Below, piece by piece: positions 21,396 to 31,643 of a stretch of 37,673 bases of DNA. The notes beneath the pieces are model-generated. The model did not search any database, was not told the origin of the DNA, and saw nothing but the letters and a program-made list of their open reading frames with translations. The position numbers and the translations under genes are program-made. Within the stretch, counting starts at the first letter, position 1, and every line of letters starts with the position of its first letter. The DNA lies in NCBI GenBank assembly GCA_010015655.1, contig ML976666.1, forward strand, positions 1-37,673. Direction: 5' to 3'. This DNA comes from Bimuria novae-zelandiae CBS 107.79. Taxonomy: Eukaryota; Ascomycota; Dothideomycetes; Pleosporales; Didymosphaeriaceae.

Positions 21396-23030
21396 GTATG
21401 GCAACACGCATGCAAGGGCAGAGAGTGGGCATCGCTGAATAGAGTATAAAAGATAGGAGCTTAAGCCGTCACTAGATGCTTCTGGACGGTGGCCATGACG
21501 GTCGCGGAGGCAAAAGCAGACATACGCACCATCCATCAACGGCATGCCGAGAAGGCGATTAAGATGTGGACGAGAATACAAACGCTACCACCACACCACC
21601 CGCTCACGACGCTGAAGACACGCCCCTTAACGAGATACCTCTCCCCCCTGCAACGAATGGCGGAACCGCACTAAGAGGCGGAAAACGCAGAAATGGAAAC
21701 CATCATCCCATACATAATAAGCCCGTGGGACCGACGAGTCTCCCCAACCCGAGGGCAGGACGCAGCGGAAGCCACAGAGTTTATTAAAAACATACTAGGA
21801 ATTATAATCGCCACCAGTTTCTTAGCACGGAACGGAATAGTAGGATTAGCAAGTACGGCCTGCGACACCGGAGGAGACAACACCAACAAACCCGTCGTCG
21901 TGCTAGCGAGCACACTAGGCCCACAAATAGAACAAAACCCGTACACAGCAGAGCTCACAGCGACAGCGATCTCCCTAGAAGCCCTTCCCGGCCGGCTAAC
22001 AGGGAGAAAAATCACACTTCTCTTAAGCAACCTGGCAATGCTTCTAGCAATAGGCAACCCAAGATCCTAGTCAGGTCAAAGCAGCATTGGACGAATATAC
22101 GGGGCTATCCGTGCGCTCTAAGCCCGCCAAAACGTAGTCTAGACAGTGTGGATCCTAACTGGATGCGACTTTGAACTAAGTAAGCAAGCGAAGAAGGCAG
22201 CAAAGACAACTACAAAAGCTATAACCACAGCCTCTCCAGTACCACATGACTTTACAGCCCAGGCTAGATCAACAGTCACAAATATTAGGATTGCGAAGCA
22301 AAGACAAAAGAGATCTCTCCCAGCAACAGTAGGAGCATATTCTAAACGCATAGACACGGCCTTGCCAGGAAAACACACCCGCAAACTCTACGACACATTC
22401 GAACGCAAAGAGGTAGCAGCCCTATCACAGCTGCGCACGGGAATGGCACGGCTTAACGGTTACTTGTATCGCATTAAAGCGACTGGATTAGACAGGTGCA
22501 TATGTGGGCAGGCGAAGGAGACAGTAGAACACTTTCTCTTTTGGTGCTTAAAATGGGACAACCACCGGATTCAGATGTTGGAATAAACTAGAGAGAAGAG
22601 AGGAAACCTTTCCTTCTTCCTAGGAGGCAAGGCACCGTCAGACCTAGACAAGTGGACGCCAAATATTGAAGCAGTAAAGGCTATAATACGCTACGTTACT
22701 GCCATAGGCCGACTAGACGCGGAAGATAGATGAACCACAGCGGCGACGCTACCCACTACCTTATACTAATTAAATAACAGGTCCCGCTTTAATCGCCGAG
22801 GATAGGACATTGAACACTTGGAAAAGGAACTTCAAGAGCACCTGTTAGTATCTAAGTCACAAATTAGAGAGGGCAGCGTTGGTCGAGTAAAAGGAGGGAG
22901 AAACACACAGGTACGGGCTTAGGGAGAGCAAGGAGCAGCGTGGGAATTGTAAATTAGTAATTTAGCTTAATAGTGCCCTCTAGGCTTAGAGTCGGGCGGA
23001 ATAAATCTCATCTCATCTCTATCTATCATT
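21396..23030 (+). mobile_element. 5'-truncated Tad1-like LINE fragment
   Basis: The fragment begins directly after the Copia 3' LTR and ends in an A/T-rich tail with repeated ATCTC words (AATAAATCTCATCTCATCTC, about 23000-23025), as in fungal LINEs. Only the region after the reverse transcriptase remains: the linker, RNase H and the C-terminal zinc-knuckle domain. The endonuclease and RT are missing, consistent with 5' truncation or loss at the Copia boundary. Confidence 0.85.
21489..22733 (+). pseudogene. LINE ORF2 C-terminal part: RNase H and zinc knuckle
   Basis: One plus-strand frame with a few stops. RNase H is recognisable from RNGIVGLAS (near 21830) and PYTAELTATAISLEAL (near 21940, with the catalytic Glu). 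It also shows LLLSNLAMLLAI and a following Pro-Arg. The first Asp (DAS in the family) reads ATS and the later catalytic Asp reads Asn, so the domain would be inactive even without the stops. The C-terminal domain ends with CICGQAKETVEHFLFWC (near 22497-22547), the CxC...H...C knuckle typical of fungal LINEs. The last open piece ends at a TGA at 22731-22733. Stops at 21674, near 22070, near 22140 and near 22586 are TAA or TAG. Confidence 0.85.
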
Positions 23031-23033
23031 ACG

Positions 23034-23064
23034 TAAGCAGCGGTTACCTCGTAACCGCTGCTTA
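23034..23064. repeat. Perfect 14-bp inverted repeat with 3-nt loop
   Basis: TAAGCAGCGGTTAC and its exact reverse complement are separated by CTC. It sits about 10 bp after the LINE tail. It could be a hairpin, or the fused ends of a small fold-back element. No poly-T tract follows it. Confidence 0.7.
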
Positions 23065-23609
23065 ACGCGTTCCACCAATCATCCAGCCGAAAACACGACA
23101 ACAGCGAGAACTCAATCTTTGGAAAAACTCATCACAAAAGCATCAAAACACTCCTGCTAGTGGCCGCAACAGCCCCTACAGGCCATCACGCGTCCCTCCG
23201 CGTCGATTTGGCACCTGTAGGGTCGCTGTTGCGGCCGCGGCAGGACAGACTGACAAAACCCGCGAGCAAGCTACACAATATGACACGTCCAACGAACGCA
23301 GCAACAGTCATCTTGCTGCGACACGGCAACCCGAAAGCGATAACATAGCCCAAACACCTCTCTATCGCAGTCACAATACACAGTATACAGTTACTGATGG
23401 GCTTCCCACAATGTTTGCGACGTCCCGCATCGACGAGCCCTCGGGCTAAACGGCATCACCTCTCAAACGAACCACCCACAAGCACCCGGCATGCTACTGT
23501 CGGTGCCACATAATACTACATACTAAGCTGGGTGCCAGGTGGAATAAAACTTTTAGCGGTTTCTTAGACATAAATATAGAGGATAGAGGAGCACTGACTA
23601 GTTATAACT
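23065..23609. other. Gap between LINE and JmjC relic
   Basis: Apart from the fold-back repeat at 23162-23236 I see no gene. Open 62-codon frames around 23160-23374 simply follow the inverted repeat. The last 150 bp are AT-rich and probably the 3' flank of the JmjC relic. Confidence 0.4.
23162..23236. repeat. Fold-back repeat, 21-bp arms
   Basis: The left arm at 23162-23182 starts GGCCGCAACAGC and continues CCCTACAGG. It is the reverse complement of 23214-23236 except for a 2-base bulge; the loop is 31 nt. It may be a MITE remnant or a structured site. No flanking duplication is clear. Confidence 0.6.
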
Positions 23610-26246
23610 TTAGAGTAAGTATGCGTGTATCCATATGCGCTGGTAACGTAATTGTAGCATTACACTAAAAACACCCATAACCGTCTCAACTATATAAAAC
23701 CGCCATGATTCATCCATCCAGATAGGTATTCCCTAAAGCACGGTCTTCGTACAATACTCCAAAAGTCTCTTATCGTCGAATAAGGCGTTGCAAAGCGTGT
23801 CCTGGTCTACCTGTTTAAAGGGATAACATTGAGTAGGTTCTGTATTAAAAAGAACGTTAGTGTAGACGTCATCCACCGCCGCAGCGACCTGTTATATAAA
23901 CTCTCCTCTTTCCTGGTGTAGTATATCTAGAAACGCAAGGAAGTCCTGCTCCCTAACCCTTTTAATTCTACTAGACATTAGTAGATAAAGAGTTATGCCG
24001 CACAATACATACTGTGAATCGGTTAGGGCTGTATCGCTACCAGTGGATAATAGGGCAAGAACACCGATTAAGAATTTCTGTGCTAGGAAAGCCCAGTTGC
24101 GTCCATGGCGAAGTCGGTTCTTGAGTTTTGTTTGTAGCTTTATTAGAGGATCCCTATCGCTGTATACTTTGTAGTAAAGGTCCTGTAGCGCTAAAGATTC
24201 TACTTTCTGAATTTTTTCCATACCGCTGTTACGCGTTCGTGTGCGCTGTGCGGCCTTAAGCTTGTGTTCTTGAACTAGGGATTCCCGGCGCTCAGCGAGA
24301 CACAGGAGGTAGTAGCGGCGAATAATAGAGTGGCTGCTAAAGATATCCTCTACCTTATCCAAAGCTTTCATTGCCTCGCCAATTGTTTCCCCTTTGGGAA
24401 AAAGATAGCCACTGTTGCTGGTGCGGCGCAGACAGCATACCTGTCGTAGCTGACTAATAGCTTCAGGACTCGCTACAGCGAAGAACAGGCAGGTAAGGAG
24501 TTCGATTATAGTATTAGCCTGGTAGCCAAGCTTTGTTACGAATATATCGTAGATCTGTGCATCGGTGAAGCGTCCGTGGGTTAAGCCTTTTTAGTTTAAG
24601 AGGATCAACGACGGTTTCATCCCCTTAGCTTTCTTAGTTTTAGAGGCAGGTGTTATGGCTTGTATTTGAGTCCGTTTCATATTACTTCTCGCCTCGACAG
24701 GACTCGAACTAAAATCAGAAGCGGTAATTACATGGGGACTACACGCCAAAAGGCCGCTTCCCCTTTCACACCAAACGTAGCCTGCAGGCATGTCCGGCGT
24801 GTTATTAAACTCAATGTTTACAGACTCGGCAATATTAGGGCCCATATTTAGGACTTGGTGGTACGTGTTCTGCCTTGTGACAATCATCTCACCAGGCAAG
24901 CAATAGTCCAGATAGTACGTAATGTCCCATTCCTCTAGTAGGGCTAGAGAGATAATAGCGTTGTAGTGGCGGATCTCTTGCAAACACGGGACGCGCCCTG
25001 GACCATATAGCTCCTTCATGCGACGTTCGATATTAGTCTTCTCGCACTCAGGAATAAAAAGCCAGAGCTTTAGGGCTCCAGCAAGAAGGAGATTAACAGA
25101 GCCAAGGTTGCCATCCTCGACATGCAGGGTAGCGGGGGTCCGGCCGCACTGGCTAATGTACTAAAAGGGCGTGTTGACCCCAGGAATGTTGCCATTATTT
25201 CGTCGCCGAAGCCTCGGCCCTGCATCTACTAGGGGTACATATTCTGGCGACATAGGGATAGGGCCCACAAAATACGGAAGGGCTTCACTTGGTGGGTTGT
25301 CAAAGATGGCCTGGAAAAAGGAGCGAATTTCTTCCGGGGATAGCTGGCTATATTCTTAGCTTAAGGTGTCTGCTAATAAAAAGGTAAAGTCGGCCTCTAT
25401 TATTAATGCCGTTACTTTAAAGCTATCTTTTAAGTATATACTACCTCTTATATACCCTAAAGCAGGTGTCTGCGCTTGCGAGAAGTTCGGCGAGTCAAAG
25501 TTAATAACCCTAATCTTGTTATAGCAGTGGCTAGGTGTTGCTGCGGCCAGCGTCTCGAGTTGCGCAACTAGGGCGGCTCCCATCTGCTCTGCCCCAAAGT
25601 CGACAATATGGACCCCTCTGCCATATCTATCCGATGCGCCTTCTGCTCCAGCACGTTGTGTACCCTCTGGCTCAGCGTCAACCCCAGTCCCGTGCTGCTC
25701 TTTATTGTGACTTCCGCTCTGTCCCCCCTCGGAAGTGTTGTTCTGCTGGCAATCTGCCTCCTCGTCGCCGTTAATAAAATCTCTTAACAAGCTAGCAACG
25801 AGCTCCGCATTAGCCGAAGAGGAGACCAAGGGCGTAGGTGACTGCTCTTATAAGGACGGTGCTGGGTTTAGCAGCAGCGGTATGGTAGGCGCGTAGGCAG
25901 CAGGCAGGTCGGTGGCGTTCACGCGAGGTTGCTCTGGCGCATTCATGGAAGCGTGTGTGGAAGCAGTCGCCTACTGCTGCGTATCGGCCCATCCCACTGC
26001 GCTGCCATCGGGTGGAAGCTGCTCGAGCAAGGTCCTTGCATTGCTAATAATGCTTAATAGGACGTTTCGACAGTTCCGAAGGGTATTATTAATTTCTGGC
26101 GGACGAGAGGCGGCTAAGACTAAGTAGCTATAGAGGGAAGATGGCGTTGCGCGCTGGCAGGAAGGGCTTTTAATATCATGTTTAACTACTCGAAGGCTTT
26201 AAAGCAAGGTCTCCGTCTCGGAAATTAACTCGTCAACAAGCGCCAT
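23610..26246 (-). pseudogene. Decayed JmjC-domain (Fe(II)/2-oxoglutarate) protein gene, about 879 codons
   Basis: A single minus-strand frame runs from ATG at 26246 (MALVDELISETETLL) to TAA at 23610-23612, broken by eight stops, all TAA or TAG: 26199, 25971, 25848, 25356, 25161, 24591, 23892 and 23733. Codons on both sides of every stop stay protein-like in the same frame. The JmjC signature is clear. TPATLHVEDGNLGSVNLLL (codons about 371-389) gives the H-x-E metal pair at 375/377, and the next strand reads GALKLWLFIP. PGEMIVTRQNTYHQVLNMGP supplies the distal His at 463, followed by NIAESVNIEF. Spacing and motif order fit JmjC oxygenases such as histone lysine demethylases. Before it lie a helical N-terminal domain and a disordered Gln/Gly/Pro-rich linker; after it is a basic helical domain of about 350 codons that I do not recognise. 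I see no PHD, JmjN or zinc finger. The substrate is unknown. Confidence 0.8.
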
Positions 26247-26303
26247 AGCTCTAGAGCTGCAGGCGGGGAGCGCATGAGTTTCGTGGCGGGGCTGAGCTAA
26301 TGA

Positions 26304-26364
26304 TATCCCCCGCAGGGCCTGAATCTGCCGTACACGGGCCACATGTAAGTGGCCAATCGGATGA
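26304..26364 (+). repeat. piggyBac terminal inverted repeat, left
   Basis: The first 41 bp are an exact reverse complement of the right repeat; the next 20 bp match with a few substitutions. It ends 89 bp downstream of the transposase stop codon. Confidence 0.88.
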
Positions 26365-26453
26365 ACCCTCCGACTCTGCATGAAAACCAAATAATATGAG
26401 CTTGTAGGGCAAATTTGTATAGAGATTGCATTCTTGGAGGTTTTAACATAGAA

Positions 26454-28424
26454 TTACTTGATACTTGAGCTTATTTTCGTGTCAACTTGCTTGATCGTTC
26501 GGTGACGTCGTAGGTGCTTTTGCCAGCACTTAGAGCGTACTTCTGGCCTACATAAAGGCAACTTGCAGACGGAGTAGCCAAACAACGTCCTTGGAGTACG
26601 TCTGTTGCCTGAAGTCGTCTTGAGAGGCATCCTTGAAGGCGCTGAGCTGTTGCTCTTACGCCTAGTTGTAGCACAAACAGCACAAGTCTTTGCCTCTGCA
26701 AATAGCTTGATAGACTTGTGGGCGCTCTCCTTAGTGACGACGACGTCGTCGACTCTTGCCCGCTTCTTTGACCCGTGGCAAAGGCTGGTGCCACGCTTAA
26801 AGAGCTGCTCTATAATCTTGTATAGGAACTTCTTGTGGCCCGATTGTTTGGTATGGACGGCGGAGGAGTACGAGGAGAGTCTATACGCGTTATTGAGGCT
26901 CAAATCGAGTAGAAAGTAGAGTAGAGGTTGCCAAGTACGATGCTTGACCTGCTACGTGGAGTAATAGCTTCTGCACTGATCAAATCGATCAACGTCGCTC
27001 TTGTGGCGATTGTAGTCGTCAATTATCGTAGGGATCCCGAGAAACTTTACAGCGTGATTGCCAAAGGCCTCCTCGAAGACGTTTTTGTTGTTTTGGGCCA
27101 GCTTTGAGCGTCGACGTAGCTTGACGATGTGTTGCGTTGCTAGGTAGCGATTATCGTTAGTTGACAGAGTACGACTCCATGCCAAGACTTGTCAAGAATG
27201 ACGTCAGTACTCACGCTCAGCGACTGTACTTGCAAAAAGCACGACTTGACTGTCTCTCCAAGCCATCTCCAGTACTCCCTTTGACGCTGAGAGCGCCCAG
27301 TATGTCTCTCCCCACCTCATCTTGCTCGAAAACTGCGTCTTTATACGTATAAGATTGCTATTGAAGCGCTCCTTTAATAGCTTTTTACTGGCCGACCTGC
27401 TATTGTTTATCTCAACTTCTGCCTTGGCCGTCATCTCAAAAAGCTCCTCCGTCGAAGTTTTGGTCGTCCTGACTGTCCCAGCACAGCCTACGCCTTTGGA
27501 TCTCAGGTATTCGAGCATGGGGATGGTGTTGAAGAGATTGTCGTCCCAAATAATATGGAGATTCGGCGGAAAGCGTCGCTGCTCAGCAGCGTCAACAGCG
27601 AGTACGAGACTGATGGGCAACGACTCAGTGGGCGTAAAGGACGCAGAAGCTTCGTCCGCAGGACTCAGTAAGTTAACAGGCCCTCGGCTAGCACCTCTAG
27701 CATGAAATAACCAGTTTATCAGGTATCCATCGTTGGCCAAACACCAGATTTTGAAGCCCTCTGGTGTCGGCTTCGTCTTGATTATCACGACCTCGCTGGC
27801 GCGGCCAGTAAATCTCGCAATTGCCTCGTCAACGCAGAGGTGCTTGCCAGGCTTCCAATACTTGAAGCTGCGCTCACGCAGAGTCTCCGACAACTCCCAC
27901 ACGCGTCCGAATGGTGAAGAGAACTTCTGCTCAACCTCAGCGCAATAGAGATATCTGTCGAGCTGCTCCCATCGCTTTTGCGGCATGTACTGACCTATCT
28001 TGTGCGTAGGCGCGTTCACATGGCCCGGCTGCCAATACTCCTTCGGTGACGGTTCGCGATGGACTCCCATATAGACGATGATTGCAAAGTACGTGTACAA
28101 CTCTGCCGGTGACGTCGGTTTCCAGTCTCTACAATATTCCTGCGAGGGCGCTTGCCGGAGCAACTCAGCGTGGCGATTCGTATGGTGGGCGATACTATCG
28201 AGGACGTCGACGTCAAAAAACAACTCGAATAGGGAAATAGGATCCCCCGCGATACCTTCAGGTATCTCCGCCTCACCAAAAATACGTGGGTTGTTGATCT
28301 TGAGCGGTTGCCAGTCGGGTGGCGGATCCTTTGGCAGATTGGGCAAAACACTAGCTTTTTTCGAGTACTTTGTGTACCTGACGAAGTCAGCATCATTGCT
28401 CAGCGTCACGGCACCTTTAGGCAT
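26454..28424 (-). pseudogene. piggyBac transposase (DDE_Tnp_1_7), one intron, one nonsense codon
   Basis: It cuts and pastes the element using a DDD active site. The start is ATG at 28424 (MPKGAVTLSNDADFV). The typical N-terminal piggyBac domain contains ELYTYFAIIVYMGV. Catalytic Asp candidates are D199 in CVDEAIARFTGR, D295 in IIWDDNLFNTIP and the Asp of HKSDVDRFDQ. The C-terminal cysteine-rich zinc domain shows CAVC, then CKLPLC, and a final C-x3-H-x3-H. A 75-nt intron with GTGAGT donor, CTAAC branch and CTAG acceptor (about 27141-27215) removes two in-frame TGA codons and joins STVAE to TQHIVKL, as the family alignment demands. One TAG at 26952-26954 remains, within YYST-stop-QVKHRTW, where Gln is likely. 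Spliced length is about 631 codons, within the family's usual size. Apart from this stop the protein looks complete. Confidence 0.9.
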
Positions 28425-28530
28425 AGTTGCAGATGGTAGAGCTTCTAAAAAAGGTTTATTTTAGCTGGTAATTGACGATTTTTGGGAATTGCTGACATCA
28501 CGATGCAAGGTTTGGAGGTTTCGAACGCTT

Positions 28531-28591
28531 TCATCTAATTGGCCATTCATATGTGGCCCGTGTACGGCAGATTCAGGCCCTGCGGGGGATA
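28531..28591 (-). repeat. piggyBac terminal inverted repeat, right
   Basis: Reverse complement of 26304-26364, with the outer 41 bp identical. It lies about 107 bp upstream of the transposase start codon, so it probably overlaps the promoter. Confidence 0.88.
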
Positions 28592-28696
28592 GCTTGAGAC
28601 GCGATGCATCGTCTCGCTAACCGGCCCTATCGATCACTAAATTTAGCGCCTGTCACATGACCTTGGCTTATTATTACCAGAAGCCCCTCAGTCGCA

Positions 28697-28894
28697 CTAC
28701 AGCCCACCATATGTCTGCGCCACACTCACGCCGGCGTTAACCACCACACAGCCCGCCCACCCATATAACCGCCGCTGTGTCTCAACATATGCCGCATTCC
28801 CACATTTGGGTCCCTCCTCTTCGATTTCTCCAGGAAGGAGGGTTAGCGAGACCTCTACAGCATCGATGGCGGGGCTGGATCCAGGACGCAGCAT
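28697..28894 (-). CDS. Candidate first exon or small protein, 65 codons
   Basis: An ATG at 28894 opens a frame starting MLRPGSSPAIDAVEVSLTLL that looks protein-like and contains two cysteines. A GTGAGT donor occurs near 28735, so this may be the first exon of a gene whose remainder was displaced by the piggyBac insertion ending at 28591. I find no matching downstream exon before the element. The family is not recognised. Confidence 0.3.
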   Translation of the reverse strand: MLRPGSSPAIDAVEVSLTLLPGEIEEEGPKCGNAAYVETQRRLYGWAGCVVVNAGVSVAQTYGGL

Positions 28895-28999
28895 GAAACC
28901 TGGTAATATTAACTGAAAATTAGGAAACTGGTTTAGGGTACCTGTCTTATTCTAGGCAGAGGCCAGAAACTGGACATCAGAAAACCTCGGGACCGACAG

Positions 29000-29071
29000 G
29001 GGCCGAAAACGGGAACCAGAAAATCAGGACCCGAAAACGGGAACTAGATATTAGGACCTAAAACAGGAACC
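29000..29071. repeat. Short 28-bp tandem repeat, 2.5 copies
   Basis: GAAAACGGGAACYAGA recurs at 29005 and 29033, with a third diverged part near 29059. No coding or regulatory role is evident. Confidence 0.5.
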
Positions 29072-29203
29072 TTAATTTAAAATCCAGACGCGGCACGCAG
29101 GTTACAGTACAGTATAGTCTATATATTTATAGACTAGTTAGTCCCAATTTCTAGTCTTATAGTTATAGCGTCTCTACAGCAATCGTAGGTGCTATTACAC
29201 TCT

Positions 29204-29640
29204 AAGGCAAGGCAGGCTATAAACAACAACTACCTAAGGCTCTCTAAAACACTATACGAGAAATTAGCTAAGTTATACTAAGAATACAACACCCACGTGT
29301 ATTTCCTAGCATATCGCAACGGCCAATTTAATAGATTTATATTAATAGATAAGACAGGCTAGTGTTAGTCGCCTCTAGGCTAAGAGACTCTTGTAAGCTC
29401 CTCCCCTTCTACAGATCTTAAGATTTAACTCCTAACTTATTAAGGATAAATTATACCCCCCGCTAGTAATAAAGTCGCTAGCTTATTACTATCGGGCTTA
29501 ACAAAGATAAGCGAAGGTTTATAGGAACGTTTAATTAAATATAGCGTACCTTAGCACGAGCAAGTTAAGCACGTAGATTATGTTATAGATTTGCTAATAA
29601 AGGAGTTAAAAGGGCAAGCGGTTAATTTAACATAAAGTTA
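29204..29640 (+). pseudogene. Decayed gene, possibly MADS-box-like
   Basis: In one plus frame I read KARQAINNNYLRLSKTLYEK, then LAKLY-stop-EYNTHVYFLAYRNGQF, followed by more coding-like sequence with TAA/TAG stops. The pattern Arg-x-x-x-Asn, Lys-Thr-Leu-x-x-Lys and a V-Y-x-L-x-Y-R-x-G-x-F strand resembles the DNA-binding helix and first strand of fungal MADS-box (SRF-type) proteins. The resemblance comes from memory and is not strong. The expected ATG is not visible; an ATA in the right place could be a decayed start. It converges on the coiled-coil relic at 29666-30289, with only about 25 bp between the ends. AT content is very high, as in other RIP-hit DNA. Confidence 0.4.
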
Positions 29641-29665
29641 CTATAATCTATTTAACAGCATAATA

Positions 29666-30289
29666 TTAAGTAGATAGCTTTGTCTTTCTTTTCTTTACTA
29701 CTTGCTTGTCCCTTTTGCTATCCTTCTCTAATTCTCTCTTCAGGATCCTTGCCATGTCCGCGAATCTACGCTCTATATCGTTAAGCTAAGCGCTTATCTT
29801 CTCTAGTAAGCGGTTATAATTGCTTAGTTCTTATTTAAGTTCGTAAATTTTTATATCCTTTCTAGTAATTTCACGTCACAGATTTACAGCTAACGCAACT
29901 AACATGCTTATTCTTTCCTCTAATAGAGTAAGCCACGCTTAGAGTATTCTTAAGATACTTACCTTGCAGATCCTGTAGAGATGGCTGCTCTATCTCCGGG
30001 GGTTGGTCTTCGGCAGAGCTTCTATCCGTACCCGCATCGCTACTCTCTGCACGGCTATGTTACTCTATCGGGGACTTAACGTTCATGTTCTATTAGTAAT
30101 CGAGCTAAATAAATAATAGTTAATATAACATACCTCGCCCTTTATGCCTACGGCTCCCTTCGAGCCGCCATTCTCTACAGTAGGTAGAGTAGTCTATAAC
30201 TGTGAGCAACTCTCTAGAAGGTTATTCGTCCTACACACCATATTATCATACAGAGTGGGATCCTCGATAGTGGATCCGGAATCGCTCAT
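29666..30289 (-). pseudogene. Decayed three-exon coiled-coil protein gene, 178 codons
   Basis: Exons 30134-30289, 29963-30089 and 29666-29919 join in frame across introns of 44 nt (30090-30133, GTATGT...TACTAATAG) and 43 nt (29920-29962, GTAAGT...ATTAG). The start reads MSDSGSTIEDPTLYDNM. The middle is acidic and Ser-rich (AESSDAGTDRSSAEDQPPE). The last exon is a long charged helix with heptad spacing, for example SNYNRLLEKI and RRFADMARILKRELEKD. It ends in a Lys/Arg-rich tail (KKRKTKLST) that could be a nuclear signal. About five in-frame stops (mostly TAA/TAG, one TGA) inactivate it. The family is not recognised. It lies tail to tail with the MADS-like relic, suggesting a pair that travelled together. 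Confidence 0.6.
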
Positions 30290-31036
30290 CCTTTAAGACT
30301 ATAAAAGTGGTGGGCGAAATGGACAAAGTGGATAAAGTGTAGGCAAAGTAGACGAAGAGAATCAGATAGCATGCTCGAGGTATAAGCTCCTTTTATATCC
30401 TCCCCTTACCCCTCTGCGGATTGAGCTCGTAAGCTTGATCTTTTGGCGCCCAGTCTCTGTGGCGTGCTTCCTTTTCATGCATACCCCCTGTGCCTCCCTG
30501 ACAGCCCAAGCTGATTGGGAAGGCGTGGTGCCACCGCCGGCGTAACGAGGTTGCAGGCAGCTGAATTAAACCGACAGCGTCTCCTCTATTAGCTCACCTT
30601 TTAAAGCGTCAAGCCTAGCGGTACAGGCCATGGGTATGCACGATCGAAGCCACTCCTGTCTGTCTCAGTATCAAAGGACTCACCGTGCTTATAAGATAGA
30701 CAGTGTCATAGTACTTGTGACACTGGGCTGCGGCGAATCGGGATACGGACTCATCCCACACAATCGGCCCCCTTAGGATAATAAGGGTAGGGTGTCCTGC
30801 TGGGTGACGCGGTCAAGGCATAAAGATGAATAGATTGTCTGTCTTGTGCCGCTTGTGTGCAGCCGGACGAGTAGGGCATCTTAGGTCACAGCGCCAATGC
30901 ATTGCCACGAGCTCATTCACGCAGCGTCTCCATGATTAGCCTCTTAGGATGGACCCAGCTCCGCTAGCACGGTATAGAGCCGAGTCCGAAGCAGTCACCC
31001 GAATAGGGCCATAATATAAACTCCTCTCCAGTTGCA
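30290..31036. other. Intergenic, no gene seen
   Basis: No frame shows coding character. It likely holds the promoter of the minus-strand coiled-coil relic. Confidence 0.4.
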
Positions 31037-31643
31037 TTGAAACTAGGGAAAGTCGTTTACTTCAGTATAACTAACAGCCTCCTTATTTTTTCTATCGTTT
31101 GCTTTGCCGTTGGGCTATTGATTAGCGCCTTAATCACGTACCGAGATTGTCGAGCTCTTAGACAAAGACAACGCTACGCAAGCCTTTGGTGGCAGGTTAC
31201 TCTAGTGGCTTTTGATCTTGCTTAAGATGCTCTGCCCGCGTGCAGCACGGGCCGACGCACTCTCTACGACCCTAAGCCCTTTTCCTGTCTTAGCGCTTTG
31301 CTACGTAAGCTTGATACACTTGCGGGTAGACAAGACCTCTGGCGACGATTATCTTTAAAGTAATTCTGTAATGCTACTCGCAAACGCCCTTGCCGTCCCC
31401 TGTAAGAAGTTGATAACTTTCGTTTTCCACATTATGAGGTGCACCCTAGGTTATCATGCTGGCGAGGCTACACTCTTCCACCTGTTTACGGAGTTTGCAC
31501 AGGCACGAGGCTTCAATATTCCTGAATTTAAGATTGACTACTCTGATACGACCGTGGGGATAGGAGAAGAAGAGGAGCAGATAGTCTGGGATAGAATTAT
31601 AGTGCTGCAGAGAACCCCACTCTACCTGTATAGATCTATATAG
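31037..31643 (+). pseudogene. Fragment of an unknown membrane protein gene
   Basis: A first piece (about 31037-31225) encodes a strong membrane helix (LLIFSIVCFAVGLLISALIT) followed by a basic stretch. A second piece in another frame (31371-31643) encodes a soluble-looking, acidic C-terminal part (FTEFAQARGFNIPEFKIDYS). The interval between them has stops in each frame. They may be two exons or two parts of one broken gene. No ATG or clear splice sites link them. Confidence 0.3.

Larger units (their letters stand above)
26304..28591 (-). mobile_element. piggyBac-family DNA transposon, 2.3 kb
   Basis: A transposase gene on the minus strand is bracketed by terminal inverted repeats that are identical for 41 bp and similar for about 61 bp. 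The outer ends read TATCCCCCGCAGGG. The TTAA duplication expected of piggyBac is not seen: the bases outside the C-run are ATAT on the left and ATAG on the right. Perfect outer repeats and a nearly open transposase make this the least decayed element in the window. Confidence 0.9.

Noticed and set aside
21671..22384. Minus-strand hydrophobic frames that look like membrane proteins
   Set aside because: Antisense to the LINE RNase H/zinc-knuckle frame, whose family motifs are clear.
23034..23064. Transcription terminator
   Set aside because: The hairpin has no poly-T tract, and intrinsic terminators are not expected in fungal nuclear DNA.
26605..28464. Several plus-strand frames of 63-128 codons
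   Set aside because: They are antisense to the piggyBac transposase and follow its codon structure.
26300..28595. TTAA target duplication for the piggyBac element
   Set aside because: The bases outside the inverted repeats are ATAT/ATAG; I could not place TTAA on either side.
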